Source: Pseudomonas morbosilactucae (GTDB lineage Bacteria > Pseudomonadota > Gammaproteobacteria > Pseudomonadales > Pseudomonadaceae). From it: a stretch of DNA of 54,740 bases. Each line of letters starts with the position of its first letter. Position 1 is the first letter of the stretch. The notes beneath the pieces are model-generated. The model ran no database searches. It had not been told where the DNA came from and was given only the letters and a program-made list of their open reading frames with translations. Of the stretch, positions 1-11,557 are shown one piece after another. The position numbers and the translations under genes were made by a program. The DNA is taken from NCBI RefSeq assembly GCF_023241715.1, contig NZ_JALQCW010000062.1, positions 1 through 54,740 of the forward strand. The letters are read 5' to 3'.

Positions 1-75
1 CGGCTTGCCGGCGATGGGGGCCTCAAGCCCTGCGCTGCCTACAAATACGCGATCGCTGGCAAGCCAGCTCCTACA
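1..75. repeat. REP pair (inverted extragenic palindromes)
   Basis: A GGCTTGCCGGCGATG arm at the left edge and an inverted partner (ATCGCTGGCAAGCCAGCTCC) ending at 75 enclose about 35 bases. The same family recurs at 16943, 18760, 24188, 39600, 41061 and 54611. It lies downstream of the curlin gene terminator. The left end is cut by the window edge. Confidence 0.85.
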
Positions 76-118
76 TCCACGCCATCACCCGTAGCCACCC
101 GGCGCATAACGGCCAGGC

Positions 119-153
119 AAAAAAAGACCGTGGTGCACGGGGGCGCCACGGTC
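119..153 (-). terminator. Rho-independent terminator of the curlin operon
   Basis: Perfect 8-bp stem GACCGTGG (126-133) / CCACGGTC (146-153) with a 12-base loop. Reading on the minus strand the stem is followed by seven T (119-125). It sits just beyond the repaired curlin stop at 170, which supports the reading that the true reading frame ends there and not at 85. Confidence 0.85.
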
Positions 154-169
154 CAAGGGGAGCTCGGGG

Positions 170-1611
170 TTATTGCTGGATGACGCTGGCCTGGTTGGCC
201 GAGCCGAACTGTTGCACCACCGCGGTCTGGGCCTGGCGCCCTGGTCGACGCTGGCGATGTTGCCGGTGCCCGCCTGGGTGACATAGGCCAGGTTCAGGTT
301 GTCGGCCTGCTTGACGCTGATCTGGTTGCCGTCGCCTTGCTGGGAGGTGTACGCCCGGTTGTCGCTGCCTTCCTGATTGAACTCGACGCTGTTGCCGCTG
401 CCGTTGCTGCTGCCCTGGGCCAGGTTGGCGGTGCCGCGCTGGTCGGCCACCAGCAGGTTGTCGCTGCCGTTCTGCTCGAAATACAGCTCGTTGTAGCTGT
501 CAGCCTGGCTAGTGCTGGCCTGGTTGCCGGCGCCGTTCTGGTTCAGTTGCAACTGTTGGCCGACGCCATCCTGGGTCAGGTTGGCCACGTTCTGTTCGCC
601 TGCCTGTTGGATCACGGCACGCTGGGCCGTGCCAAACTGGCCACCGCTCTGCGGGCCTTTCCAGTTGCTGGCGTAGACCTTGTTGCCGGTGCCGCTGGCT
701 TGGGCGCTGAGGCTGTGCTGGGTGCCACTCTGGTAGGTGTAATGCACGTTGCCGCTGCCGCTCTGGTAGAGCGCCAGGGCCGAGGCGGTGGATTGGTACT
801 GGTCGGCATACACCAGGTTCTGGTCGCCGCTTTGCAGCACGTGGGCGACGTTGTCGGCGCCGAAGCTCTGGTCGATCACCCCTTCGTTGCTGGTGCCGTA
901 CTGCTGGAGGGTGGCCAGGCTCGCGGTCTGGCCGTCTTGCCAGACCTCGGTGGCGTTGTAGTGCCCACTTTGGTTGATCGCCACCTCGCCCCCCAGGCCG
1001 GCGCTCTGCTGGCTGTAGGCGTAGTTGCCGTCACCGGCCTGGTACACGCCGATCTGCCCGTTGACGTGGCCGATCTGCTCCGCGGTGCCGTAGTTGAGGT
1101 TGCCGAACTGCATGACCATCGCGTTGTTGGCCATGCCTTCGGCCAGTTGCTCGATATTCGCCTCGTTGCCGTCGCCGAACTGCAGGGTCTTGCCCTGGCT
1201 GCCTGACTGGGATTCCTGATAGACGAAGGAGAAGTTGCCGCTGCCTTGCTGCTGTTGCTGCACCAGGTTGTTCTGGCCCACAGACTGGCTGGCATGGGCC
1301 GTGTTGAAGCTGCCGGCCTGTTGCTGGTCGATGTGGCTGGTGCTCTCGAACAACTGCTCGGCGTACCCGGCGTTGTACTCGCCGCCTTGCAACTGCTGGA
1401 TGCTGGCGGTGGCGTTGTCTTGCAGCGCCGCTGCGTCATTGCCTTCACCTTGCTGCACCTGCACGGCGCTGCTCTGGGGGGCGCTGAACTGTTGCACGTC
1501 ACCGATATTGGCCGTGCCGCTCTGGTCCTGGGTGGACAGGCTGTCGTCCGCCAGGGCCTGGGCGCTGATCACCACCAGGATGGCGGCGGCGAGGGGTTTC
1601 AAGCTGAACAT
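170..1611 (-). CDS. Large curlin-repeat amyloid protein (CsgA-like), C-terminal frameshift
   Basis: An exported protein of about 480 residues when repaired. Residues 1-21 are a Sec signal peptide ending at ALA-DD. The rest is about 20 degenerate curlin units of roughly 22 residues with the pattern Q-x-G-x-x-N and flanking Q, as in CsgA; in curli such units stack into an extracellular amyloid. E. coli CsgA has five units, so this is unusually long. Start chosen for the GGAGGT site 6 bases upstream. Around 236-241 the frame breaks: the uninterrupted frame runs to 85 with a non-curlin tail, while a one-base insertion restores a final curlin unit ending in VIQQ at stop 170, just before a terminator. 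Last gene of a minus-strand operon, 24 bases after the small curlin gene. No csgG/E/F secretion genes are in the window. Confidence 0.85.
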
Positions 1612-1635
1612 GGTGTGACCTCCAAGGGGTTTGGC

Positions 1636-2109
1636 TTAGCGATACTGCTGAACCGAAACGCTCATACCGTTGCCTGACTGAATCACGGCGCTTTGCAGCC
1701 CCGAGCCGGCCTGATCGATGCTGGCGTTGTTGTTATTGCCGTTCTGGGAAATCTCGGCGCGGTTGCCGCTGCCGCTCTGGGTAATGGCGGCGCTGTTGCC
1801 GTAGCCCTGCTGGTTGATCAGGGCCATCAGGTCGTTGCCGCTTTGCAGGATGTAGGCTTCCTGGTTGCTCCCCGACTGCACGATGCGTCCCAGCAGCGAC
1901 TGACCGTCCTGCTGCACCCGCGCCTGGTTGGCCTGGCCGTTCTGCAGCACCAGGGCCTGCTGGCCGGCGGTCAGCGCGGGCAGTTCACCGAGGTCGGCGC
2001 CCTGCACCAGGTCGTCGTTGTCCATCAGGTCGTCGGCCCGGGCTGCCCCACAGGACACACCGGCCAGCAACATCAGGCACAGCAGGGCGGGGCTCATCAG
2101 GGCATGCAT
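1636..2109 (-). CDS. Small curlin-repeat protein (CsgB-like nucleator candidate)
   Basis: A 157-residue protein with an N-terminal signal peptide (cleavage likely after ARA, about residue 25) and about five curlin units rich in Q, G, N (for example ITQSGSGNRAEISQNG). Its size and position beside the large curlin gene match CsgB, the minor curli subunit that nucleates CsgA polymerisation. An AAGGAG site lies at a good distance before the ATG at 2109. It is third in the minus-strand operon, 63 bases after the preceding exported-protein gene. The function as a nucleator is inferred from family and context only. Confidence 0.82.
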   Translation of the reverse strand: MHALMSPALLCLMLLAGVSCGAARADDLMDNDDLVQGADLGELPALTAGQQALVLQNGQANQARVQQDGQSLLGRIVQSGSNQEAYILQSGNDLMALINQQGYGNSAAITQSGSGNRAEISQNGNNNNASIDQAGSGLQSAVIQSGNGMSVSVQQYR

Positions 2110-2172
2110 GGCAGGCTCCTTGATCGGGACGCTGGGCTGGCCCCGCCGGCAGTCAGCCGGCGGGGCCAGGGC

Positions 2173-4404
2173 TCAGAGGGACGTGACCGGTACCGTGCGC
2201 TGGGTCCCCTGGGAGGTGCGCAGGGTCGCGGTGGGGTTGGCCGACGGCACGATCGCGGTGGTGTTGTTCACCTGCAGCCGCCAGCGTCCGGTCACCGGCA
2301 CCGTGGTGCTGCCCAGGGTCACCACGCCGCTGGGGGTGGTCACCTGGATGGTCACGGTGTTGCCGGTGGTCACTGACGAGGTGCCGGCAAAGTCCCAGTT
2401 GAAGCGGTTGTTGGAGCGCGCCTGGACCGTTGCGGTGGTCACCGTGAAGGTTTCCGCCACCGGCCTTGGCGAGACTTGCACCGTCACCGTGGCTGGGGTG
2501 GAAAGGGCGCCGAAAGCGTCCCGGGCGATGTAGGTGAAGCTGGTGGTGAAGGCCGTGGTCACGGTTGCCGGCGGGGTGTAGGTGATCGCCGTGCCGTTGT
2601 TGGCCACGGTGCCGCGCCCGGCCGGTGGCTGGGTCAGGCTGGCGACGGCCAGGGGCACGTTGGCTTCCGGATCGGTGTCGTTGGCCAGCACGTTGATCGA
2701 CAGGGCCACACCCAGGGTCGCTGCGCTGTCATTGACCGCCACCGGTGGCCGGTTGGGCGCGATGTTGACCGTCACCGTGGCGGCCGTGGAGGCCAGGCCT
2801 TTGATGTCTTGGGCCTTGTAGGTGAAGGTCGCCACCAGCGGCGTATTGACCACGGCCGGCGGGGTGTAGACCACCGAGGTGGTGCCGTTCAGGGTCACCG
2901 AGCCAAGCCCGCTGGCCGGCTGCGTCAGGGCGGTGATGGCCAGCGGCGTATTGCCGTCCGGGTCACTGTCGTTGCTCAGCAGGTTGAGGGTGATGGGCAC
3001 CCCGAAGCTGGTGCTGCCGCTGTCGGCCACGGCGATCGGCGCCTGGTTCGGGCCGATGTTGGGCGCCGTACCGACCACCACCACCGGTTCGCTGTCGCTG
3101 CCGCCGGCGGCGGATTTGACCGTGACGCTGGCGGGTGGCTGGGTCAGGCCGGCCACGGTGAGGCGTTGCAGGGTGCCGACCTTGGACAGCCGACCGTAAC
3201 CCTGGGCGACCATGTCCGGCACCAGCACTTCATCGCTGGAGCTGGCTTCGATCAGCAGGCTCTGGTTGCTCCAGCTGTAGCGCGCGGTCTGGATTTTCAC
3301 CAGGTCGGTGAGCTTGCTTGAGGCCGAGGTCGGCCGGGTGCTGCCCCCCGGGTTGCTGGCGGTGACCACCACCACCGGCGGTGGCGCGCCATTGATCAGG
3401 TGCTGGGCGAAGAACAGCCCATTGTTGTCACCCGTGAGCGGGGTCAGGCAGGGCGAAGGCGGGGTGCCGGGCACCAGGGCCACGGTCTCGCGAAAGCACA
3501 GGCTGGCACCGACGCCGGCATTGGCGAACACCTCCAGGCGGGTGCCGGCGGACGTCCGGCGGTAGCTGGTGCGGCCGATGTCCACCGGGGTCTGGGCCCG
3601 GTTGTCGAGGACCTTGCCAGACACGTTGAACAGGCTGGTCTCCAGGGTGCCGGCCGGGCCCTGGATGCGGATGAAGTTGGTGCCGTTGGGGCTGCCGGTC
3701 ACGGGTTCGGTGAGGTTCGGGTCGCCGACGTAGGTTTCCACCGCGCCGGTGTCCGGGTTGACCTCGGTGTAGGGCCCGTTGAGGCTGCGCAGGAAGGGCC
3801 CGATGTCTCCGGCCACGGCGCCGCTGAAGTTGCCCGGGGCGCCGATGCCGATGTCCCGGGTCATGTTGATGGCCCGCCGCCCGGGGGTGGTGACGTTGAA
3901 GGTCTCGACGCCATAGGGGTGGGTCACGGTGTAGGTGCCGGCCACCGGCACCGAGATGCGGATGCGGATCCGCGCAAAGCTCTGCTGGTCACCGTCCACG
4001 GGGTTTTCGGAGGCGAACGCAGCTTCGATCCCGGCGACGTAGGCGTCCAGTTCATAACCGCTGTTGCCCACCGCAGGGATGCTGGTTTCTGCGAGGAACC
4101 AGAATGCTTCCGGCGGCCAGTTGTCGGGGAAGACCATGGGTTGGGTGTCGTCGAAGATGTCCGGTTCCGGCAGCAGGGTGCACATGTAGGCCGGCGGCAC
4201 GCTGGGCGCCACCCGCGAGCTGGCGGCCCGGGACTGGCACAGTTCCATGGACAGCTGATTGGTGTCCCGGTACCACATGGGGAAACGTCCAGTGGCGGCG
4301 GTGTAGGGGCCGGGGTCGACGGCGTCGAGGGTGGCAAAGGCGCTGCCGGACAGCGAGAGAGTCAGTCCCAGGGCGTTGAGCGCCAGGCGTGGCCAAGTAT
4401 TCAT
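2173..4404 (-). CDS. Large exported protein with tandem cadherin/Ig-like repeats
   Basis: 743 residues, starting at the second in-frame ATG (4404), which has an AGGAGG site; an upstream ATG at 4443 lacks one. Residues 1-24 form a signal peptide (MNTWPRL...SAFA). Residues 25 to about 440 match the neighbouring protein encoded at 4440-5785 (shared DPGPY, YMCxLLP, VFP, EAFWF blocks). The C-terminal part adds two tandem repeats of roughly 95 residues beginning 'NxxPxAVxDS' with 'LxNDxDP' and 'YTPPA', typical of bacterial cadherin/Ig-like adhesin modules. No membrane anchor is visible. Likely secreted to the surface or matrix. I do not recognise the N-terminal family; no enzymatic motif is seen. 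Confidence 0.8.
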   Translation of the reverse strand: MNTWPRLALNALGLTLSLSGSAFATLDAVDPGPYTAATGRFPMWYRDTNQLSMELCQSRAASSRVAPSVPPAYMCTLLPEPDIFDDTQPMVFPDNWPPEAFWFLAETSIPAVGNSGYELDAYVAGIEAAFASENPVDGDQQSFARIRIRISVPVAGTYTVTHPYGVETFNVTTPGRRAINMTRDIGIGAPGNFSGAVAGDIGPFLRSLNGPYTEVNPDTGAVETYVGDPNLTEPVTGSPNGTNFIRIQGPAGTLETSLFNVSGKVLDNRAQTPVDIGRTSYRRTSAGTRLEVFANAGVGASLCFRETVALVPGTPPSPCLTPLTGDNNGLFFAQHLINGAPPPVVVVTASNPGGSTRPTSASSKLTDLVKIQTARYSWSNQSLLIEASSSDEVLVPDMVAQGYGRLSKVGTLQRLTVAGLTQPPASVTVKSAAGGSDSEPVVVVGTAPNIGPNQAPIAVADSGSTSFGVPITLNLLSNDSDPDGNTPLAITALTQPASGLGSVTLNGTTSVVYTPPAVVNTPLVATFTYKAQDIKGLASTAATVTVNIAPNRPPVAVNDSAATLGVALSINVLANDTDPEANVPLAVASLTQPPAGRGTVANNGTAITYTPPATVTTAFTTSFTYIARDAFGALSTPATVTVQVSPRPVAETFTVTTATVQARSNNRFNWDFAGTSSVTTGNTVTIQVTTPSGVVTLGSTTVPVTGRWRLQVNNTTAIVPSANPTATLRTSQGTQRTVPVTSL

Positions 4405-4439
4405 GATGCCTCCTGATGGGTATCCGGGCCGTGGGCGAG

Positions 4440-5785
4440 TCATGGCAGGATGACCACTTCTTCGATATCGCTGCCGCCGTTGGACGAGGTCACCTTGACC
4501 TTGGCGGCGGGATCGGCGAGAGGCCGGTGGCCAGGGTTTTCACGGCGCCGCTACCGCTCAGGGCGCCGATCGCCGTGCCGCTGACCGAGGTCGCGGTCAG
4601 CACCGGGGGTGAGGTTTCGTCGCTGGTGGAGGCCACCAGGGTCAGTTGTCCGGAACTCAAGCTGTACTCGGCCCGCTGGATCACCACCAGGTCGGTCAGG
4701 GCCATGGGCAGGGTGGTGGGGGTGCTGGTGGCGATGGCCAGGTGGTTGTCGGCGGTGACCTGCAAAGTGCTGGGCAGGGTCGGGTTGGCCGACGACTGCA
4801 CATACCAGTTGCCAGTGGTGTCGGCCTCGGTCAGGGACAGGGCCGGCGTGGCGCTGCTCAGGGTCACTGTGGCGGGGGGCGGCGGGGCCAGGGCGAACAC
4901 GTCCTGTTGGGCCACCGGCGCACTGCTGCCGGGTTGCCGCGAGTAGGTGCTGCGCTGGGTGATCAGCGGTGTGGGCCGGACCACCGCCGACAGCTTGCCG
5001 GACACGGCGAACAGGGTGGTGCGCAGGTCCAGGCCGTTGGGCCCTTCGATGCGCAGGTAGTTGGTGTTGAACGGGCTGCCGGTGACCGCTTCTTCAAGGT
5101 TCGGGTCGCCGATGAACTGTTCGCTGGCGCCGGTCTGCGGGTTGATCTCGGCATAGGGCCCGTTGACGCTGCGCAGGAACGGCCCGACATCGCCGCGCAG
5201 GGCGCCGTCGTAGGTTTTCGCCGAGCCGATGCCGATGTCCCGGGTCATGTTGATGGCCCGGCGCCCGGCGGTGGTGACGTTGAACACGTCGACCCCGTAT
5301 GGGTGAGTTACCACGTAGGTGCCGGCGGTGGGCACATCGACGCGAATCCGCACCCGGGCAAAGCTGATCTGCTCGTTGTCGGCCGGCAACCCGCCGCTGA
5401 ACGCCGCCTCGATGGCGGTGCCGTAGGACAGGTTGATGCCACGGGCCGCATCGACGATGGCGGCGTCGGCGGTAAACCAGAACGCTTCGTCGGGAAAATT
5501 GGTGGGAAAGACCAGCGGTTGGTTGTCGTCATAGACCCCCGGGGCCGGCAGCAGCGCGCACATGTAGGACGGTGCACCGGCGGCCCCGGGAACCCGCGAG
5601 CTGAGGTTTTTTGACAGGCATAGATCCAGGACTCGACCGTGGCTGTCCTGGTACCAGGCGGCAAACGAGCCGTTGCCGGCCAGGTAGGGACCGGGGTCGA
5701 CGGCGAACAGGGCCGCCTGCAGCGGTCCCTGGGCGAGGCTGGCCAGGACCAGCGCAGATGCGGTTTTTGACAGTAAAGAGTGCAT
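4440..5785 (-). CDS. Exported protein, paralogue of its downstream neighbour; frameshift near the C terminus
   Basis: About 448 residues if repaired. The start at 5785 gives a clean signal peptide (MHSLLSK...LQA) and has a GAGGG site. It shares its whole length with the first part of the next gene (blocks DPGPY, SSRV, YMCALLP, VFPTNFP, EAFWF, RRAINMTRDIGIG) but lacks the cadherin-like repeats. The raw frame ends at 4490 with PPPRSR. Adding one base near 4503-4511 restores a tail AKVKVTSSNGGSD...VVILP ending at 4440, which matches the paralogue's VTVKSAAGGSD. First gene of the amyloid operon, divergent from mnxS1. Function unknown; a surface or matrix role is inferred from context. Confidence 0.78.
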
Positions 5786-5843
5786 GGGTGGGCCCTCTGG
5801 CAATCGACCTGCCCCGGGGGGATGGGTCAGTTGGGGGGACTTC

Positions 5844-5859
5844 GGCAACTTCCATACCA
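5844..5859 (-). promoter_or_regulatory. Candidate sigma54 (-24/-12) promoter for the curlin/exported-protein operon
   Basis: On the minus strand the bases read TGGTATGGAAGTTGCC. This keeps GG and TTGC at the exact sigma54 spacing (consensus TGGCACG-N4-TTGC), with two changes in the -24 box. It lies 58 bases before the start codon at 5785. The activator would presumably be an NtrC-type protein; MnxR is encoded in the same locus. Confidence 0.5.
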
Positions 5860-5947
5860 AAGCTCGGAAAACACCCCGCAAGGCCCGTAATAGACGCGTT
5901 GTCTCGGCGAGCGCCGGGCTGGGCCGGCCCTTGGCAACGGGCCACAA

Positions 5948-6019
5948 CCCCCAGGATTGGGGGCAGGTGGGGGGCGCCGGGCGGTGATGGCAAAGGGCCC
6001 GGCTTGGGCTATAACCCAA
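5948..6019. promoter_or_regulatory. Two dyads in the mnxS1 / exported-protein intergenic region
   Basis: CCCCCA-GGAT-TGGGGG (5948-5963) is a perfect 6-bp-arm palindrome, and TTGGG-CTATAA-CCCAA (6004-6019) is a second dyad 26 bases before the mnxS1 ATG. Either could bind a regulator of one or both divergent operons. No protein can be assigned from sequence alone. Confidence 0.35.
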
Positions 6020-6044
6020 TAGGCAATCTCGAGAGCTGGCCACC

Positions 6045-7505
6045 ATGAACATGCCCCTGAACACGCCGCCGCAGCCACAAGGCACCGCGACCGCGGCTCG
6101 CCCTGGCGAGCCGTTCAATTTGCTGCGCTGGTTCTCCCTGATCAGCCTGGGGATCATCGGCACCGTGGCTGTGGCGTTGGGGGCGGTGTCCACGCGTTTC
6201 GTGATCCAGGAAAGCGTCGAGCGCGATGCCTTGCTCACTGCCCAGTTCATCCAGGCCATTGCCTCGGCCGAAGTGCGCCATGTCTCGATCCCCAATGTAC
6301 GGGGCATGGGCGACTTGCTCGACCCGCGCCAGGACAGCGACTTTCCCGAGGTCGACCCCCTGGCCCGGGCGGCGGCCCGAGGTGAGTTCCTTGACCATAT
6401 CGAGCACCTGCCGGACGTGCTGCTGGCCAATATCTATGCCCCCGACCGCACGGTGATCTGGTCCACCAACCCGGCCCTGATCGGCACCCAGATCCACGCC
6501 GATGAAGACCTGGACCGCGCCTTCAGCGAGAAGATTCCGGTTTCGGCCAGTTACCACAACGTCGACAAGGCGCGCATGGAACAGAAGTTCATCACGCCGC
6601 CGAACATGCTGTTTATCGAGAACTACATCCCGCTGTTCGATGCCGACGGGCGCAACGTCACCGCCATGGTGGAGATCTACAAGGAGCCCCGGGACCTGAT
6701 CAACCGCATGCAGCGCGGCCTGGTGCTGATCTGGGTGGCCACGGCCCTGGGCGGCGGCCTGATTTACCTGGGGCTGTACTGGATTGTGCGGCGTGCCGCG
6801 ATCCTGCTGGCGACCCAGCAGAAGCAACTGGTGACCAACGAAACCTTTGTCGCCCTGGGGGAGATGTCCTCGGCGGTGGCCCACAGCCTGCGCAACCCCC
6901 TGGCGACCATTCGTTCCAGCGCCGAGCTGGCCCTGGAGTTCGACAGCGGCGCGGCACACAAGAACATCAACGACATCATCAGTCAGGTCGACCGCATGTC
7001 GAACTGGGTGCGTGAACTGCTGCAATCCTTGCGGCCGCTGACCGACGACCCGGAGCCGGTGAACCTGGTGGCGGCGATCCACGACAGCCTGGCGAGCTTT
7101 GAAGTGCAGATCGCCCGCTCTGCCACCCGGGTCTGTTTCAAACCGTCGCTCACGCCCCTGGTGCTCAGCCAGCCGGTGCAGCTCAAGCAGATTCTCAACA
7201 GCCTGCTGGCCAATGCCCTGGAAGCCATGGGCCGTGAAGGCACCTTGAACATCGAGCTGCAGTCCCTGGACGAGCACAAGGTCAGCCTGACCCTCAGTGA
7301 CAACGGCAAGGGCATGAGCGAAGAGCAGCGGCGCATGGCCTTCCGCCCGTTCTTCACCACCAAGCAGGGTGGGTTGGGGGTGGGCTTGGTGCTGGTCAAG
7401 CGGATCATGGAGCGCTTCGGCGGTGGGGTCGCCCTGGGCAGCGTCGAGGGGCAGGGCACCTGCGTGCACCTGACCTTCAAGCGTGTCCCCGAAAATCGGG
7501 TGTGA
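6045..7505 (+). CDS. mnxS1: Membrane sensor histidine kinase (MnxS1-like)
   Basis: 486 residues. TM helix about 26-49, periplasmic sensor of about 175 residues, second TM about 225-248, then HisKA with the phospho-acceptor motif AHSLRNPLA near residue 280, and HATPase with NALEAM, DNGKGM and GGLGVGL boxes. It is very similar along its length to the second kinase at 11662. In P. putida GB-1 MnxS1 lies upstream of a second kinase MnxS2 and regulator MnxR, all needed for Mn(II) oxidation; the gene order here, with a multicopper oxidase between, fits that system. The signal it senses is not known from sequence. Symbol assigned by architecture and context, not by alignment. Confidence 0.7.
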   Translation: MNMPLNTPPQPQGTATAARPGEPFNLLRWFSLISLGIIGTVAVALGAVSTRFVIQESVERDALLTAQFIQAIASAEVRHVSIPNVRGMGDLLDPRQDSDFPEVDPLARAAARGEFLDHIEHLPDVLLANIYAPDRTVIWSTNPALIGTQIHADEDLDRAFSEKIPVSASYHNVDKARMEQKFITPPNMLFIENYIPLFDADGRNVTAMVEIYKEPRDLINRMQRGLVLIWVATALGGGLIYLGLYWIVRRAAILLATQQKQLVTNETFVALGEMSSAVAHSLRNPLATIRSSAELALEFDSGAAHKNINDIISQVDRMSNWVRELLQSLRPLTDDPEPVNLVAAIHDSLASFEVQIARSATRVCFKPSLTPLVLSQPVQLKQILNSLLANALEAMGREGTLNIELQSLDEHKVSLTLSDNGKGMSEEQRRMAFRPFFTTKQGGLGVGLVLVKRIMERFGGGVALGSVEGQGTCVHLTFKRVPENRV

Positions 7506-7567
7506 ACTGTCCCCGGTTCCGGGTGCCATTCCCCAGTCGTGAATACCGGGCGCTCTCAATGCTTTTA

Positions 7568-7580
7568 TAAGCAATTGATT
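7568..7580 (-). promoter_or_regulatory. IHF binding site upstream of the multicopper oxidase
   Basis: The minus strand reads AATCAATTGCTTA, a full match to the IHF consensus WATCAA-N4-TTR. It ends about 40 bases before the -24 box at 7621, in an AT-rich patch, where IHF normally bends DNA between enhancer and sigma54 promoter. A small dyad TGCTT-TTAT-AAGCA (7560-7573) overlaps it. Confidence 0.6.
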
Positions 7581-7620
7581 AATAACTGAAATTCATCTTT
7601 GTAAAATGCCGTTACAAGTC

Positions 7621-7636
7621 TGGCGAGGTAATTGCT
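7621..7636 (+). promoter_or_regulatory. Sigma54 (-24/-12) promoter of the multicopper oxidase operon
   Basis: TGGCGAGGTAATTGCT matches TGGCACG-N4-TTGCW at all core positions, including GG and GC at the right spacing. It lies 39 bases before the ATG at 7675, so the longer reading frame opening at 7606 cannot be the start. Together with the IHF site and the NtrC-type regulator encoded downstream it indicates activator-dependent control. Confidence 0.8.
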
Positions 7637-7674
7637 CAAGAGCCTTTACCCCTTTTCAGACTGTGAGGCGGCCA

Positions 7675-10471
<2,797 letters not shown>

Positions 10472-10475
<4 letters not shown>

Positions 10476-11557
10476 GTGGCCAACGTTCGGCCATGGCCCT
10501 GGACCGGGCACCGGGGGGGCTCCTGGGCCTGACTCTGGTGCTGCTCCTGATGCTCTGCCTGCTCAGCAGCGCCCAGCGTCCATCCGCTGCGGCGCCGCCC
10601 GTCGGCAGCGCCACGCCCTGGGGGCGGGACTACTTTCCCAACACCCTGCTGACCGACCAGGACGGCCAGACCCTGCGCTTTTTCGACGACCTGATCGCCG
10701 GCAAGGTGGTGGTGATCAACTTCATCTTCACCGGCTGCGGCGACTCCTGCCCCCTGGAAACCGCGCGCCTGCGCCAGGTGCAGAAGCTGCTGGGGGAACG
10801 GGTGGGCCAGGACATCTTTTTCTACTCCATCAGCATTGACCCGCTGTCCGACACGCCGGCGGTGCTCAAGCAGTACGCCGAGCGCTTCAAGGTCGGGCCG
10901 GGCTGGCGTTTTCTCACCGGCGACGTCGAGCAGATCACCGAATTGCGGCACAAGCTCGGGCTGTTTATCGAGGGTGTGGACAACGGCCGCAACAAGGACC
11001 ACAACCTCAGCCTGATCATCGGCAACCAGGCCAGCGGCCGCTGGATGAAGGCCTCGCCCTTCGAGAACCCATGGATCCTCGCCGACCAATTGGCCAACAC
11101 CTTGCACAACTGGAAAGAGCCCAGCACCGAACAGAGCTACGCCGATGCGCCGCAGATCCGCCCGCCGAGCACTGGCGAGGAATTGTTCCGCACCCGCTGC
11201 GCCTCCTGTCACAGCCTGGGGCCGCAAGACGGCCAGGGCCTGGGCCTGCGTGATATCGGCCCGGACCTGCTGGGGGTGACCGGCCAGCGCGACCCGGATT
11301 GGCTGCGGCGCTGGATCAAGGAGCCCGACCGCTTGCTCAAGGAGCAGGACCCGCTGGCCGTGGAGTTGTTCGCCCGCTACAACCGGGTGCCCATGCCCAA
11401 CCTGCGGCTGGACGACACTTCGGTGACGGCGATCCTGGATTTTCTCCAGGCCGAGAGCCAGCGCCAGCAACCGTCGGTCGGTGCTATGGCCACGGGGGCC
11501 GGGGGCGGTGGAACGCGGCCCGATCCCGGTGGGCCGGGAGCGGCTGGGGTGCAGTAG
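10472..11557 (+). CDS. SCO1/SenC-cytochrome c fusion protein
   Basis: 361 residues. A signal anchor at about 14-33 is followed by a thioredoxin-like SCO domain with the copper-binding pair CGDSC (FTGCGDSCPLE) and its downstream His in KDHNLSLI, then a c-type cytochrome domain with CASCH heme motif and a distal PMPNL Met. The tail is Gly/Ala-rich and low complexity. SCO proteins hand Cu to copper oxidases, so this probably metallates the oxidase encoded just upstream; the heme domain could pass electrons from it. The ATG overlaps the oxidase stop by four bases, implying translational coupling. Acts in the periplasm. Confidence 0.85.

Noticed and set aside
337..1206. Long plus-strand reading frame across the curlin gene
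   Set aside because: It is a shadow of the repeat-rich minus-strand curlin gene; no ribosome site and composition is Val/Ala/Leu noise from GC-rich codons.
170..1611. Repeated units could suggest a CRISPR-like or tandem DNA array
   Set aside because: Units are degenerate at DNA level, code for curlin motifs in frame, and have no constant repeat/spacer pattern.
7606..7674. Multicopper oxidase start at 7606
   Set aside because: The -24/-12 promoter lies inside this extension; ATG 7675 has a ribosome site and begins a clean signal peptide.
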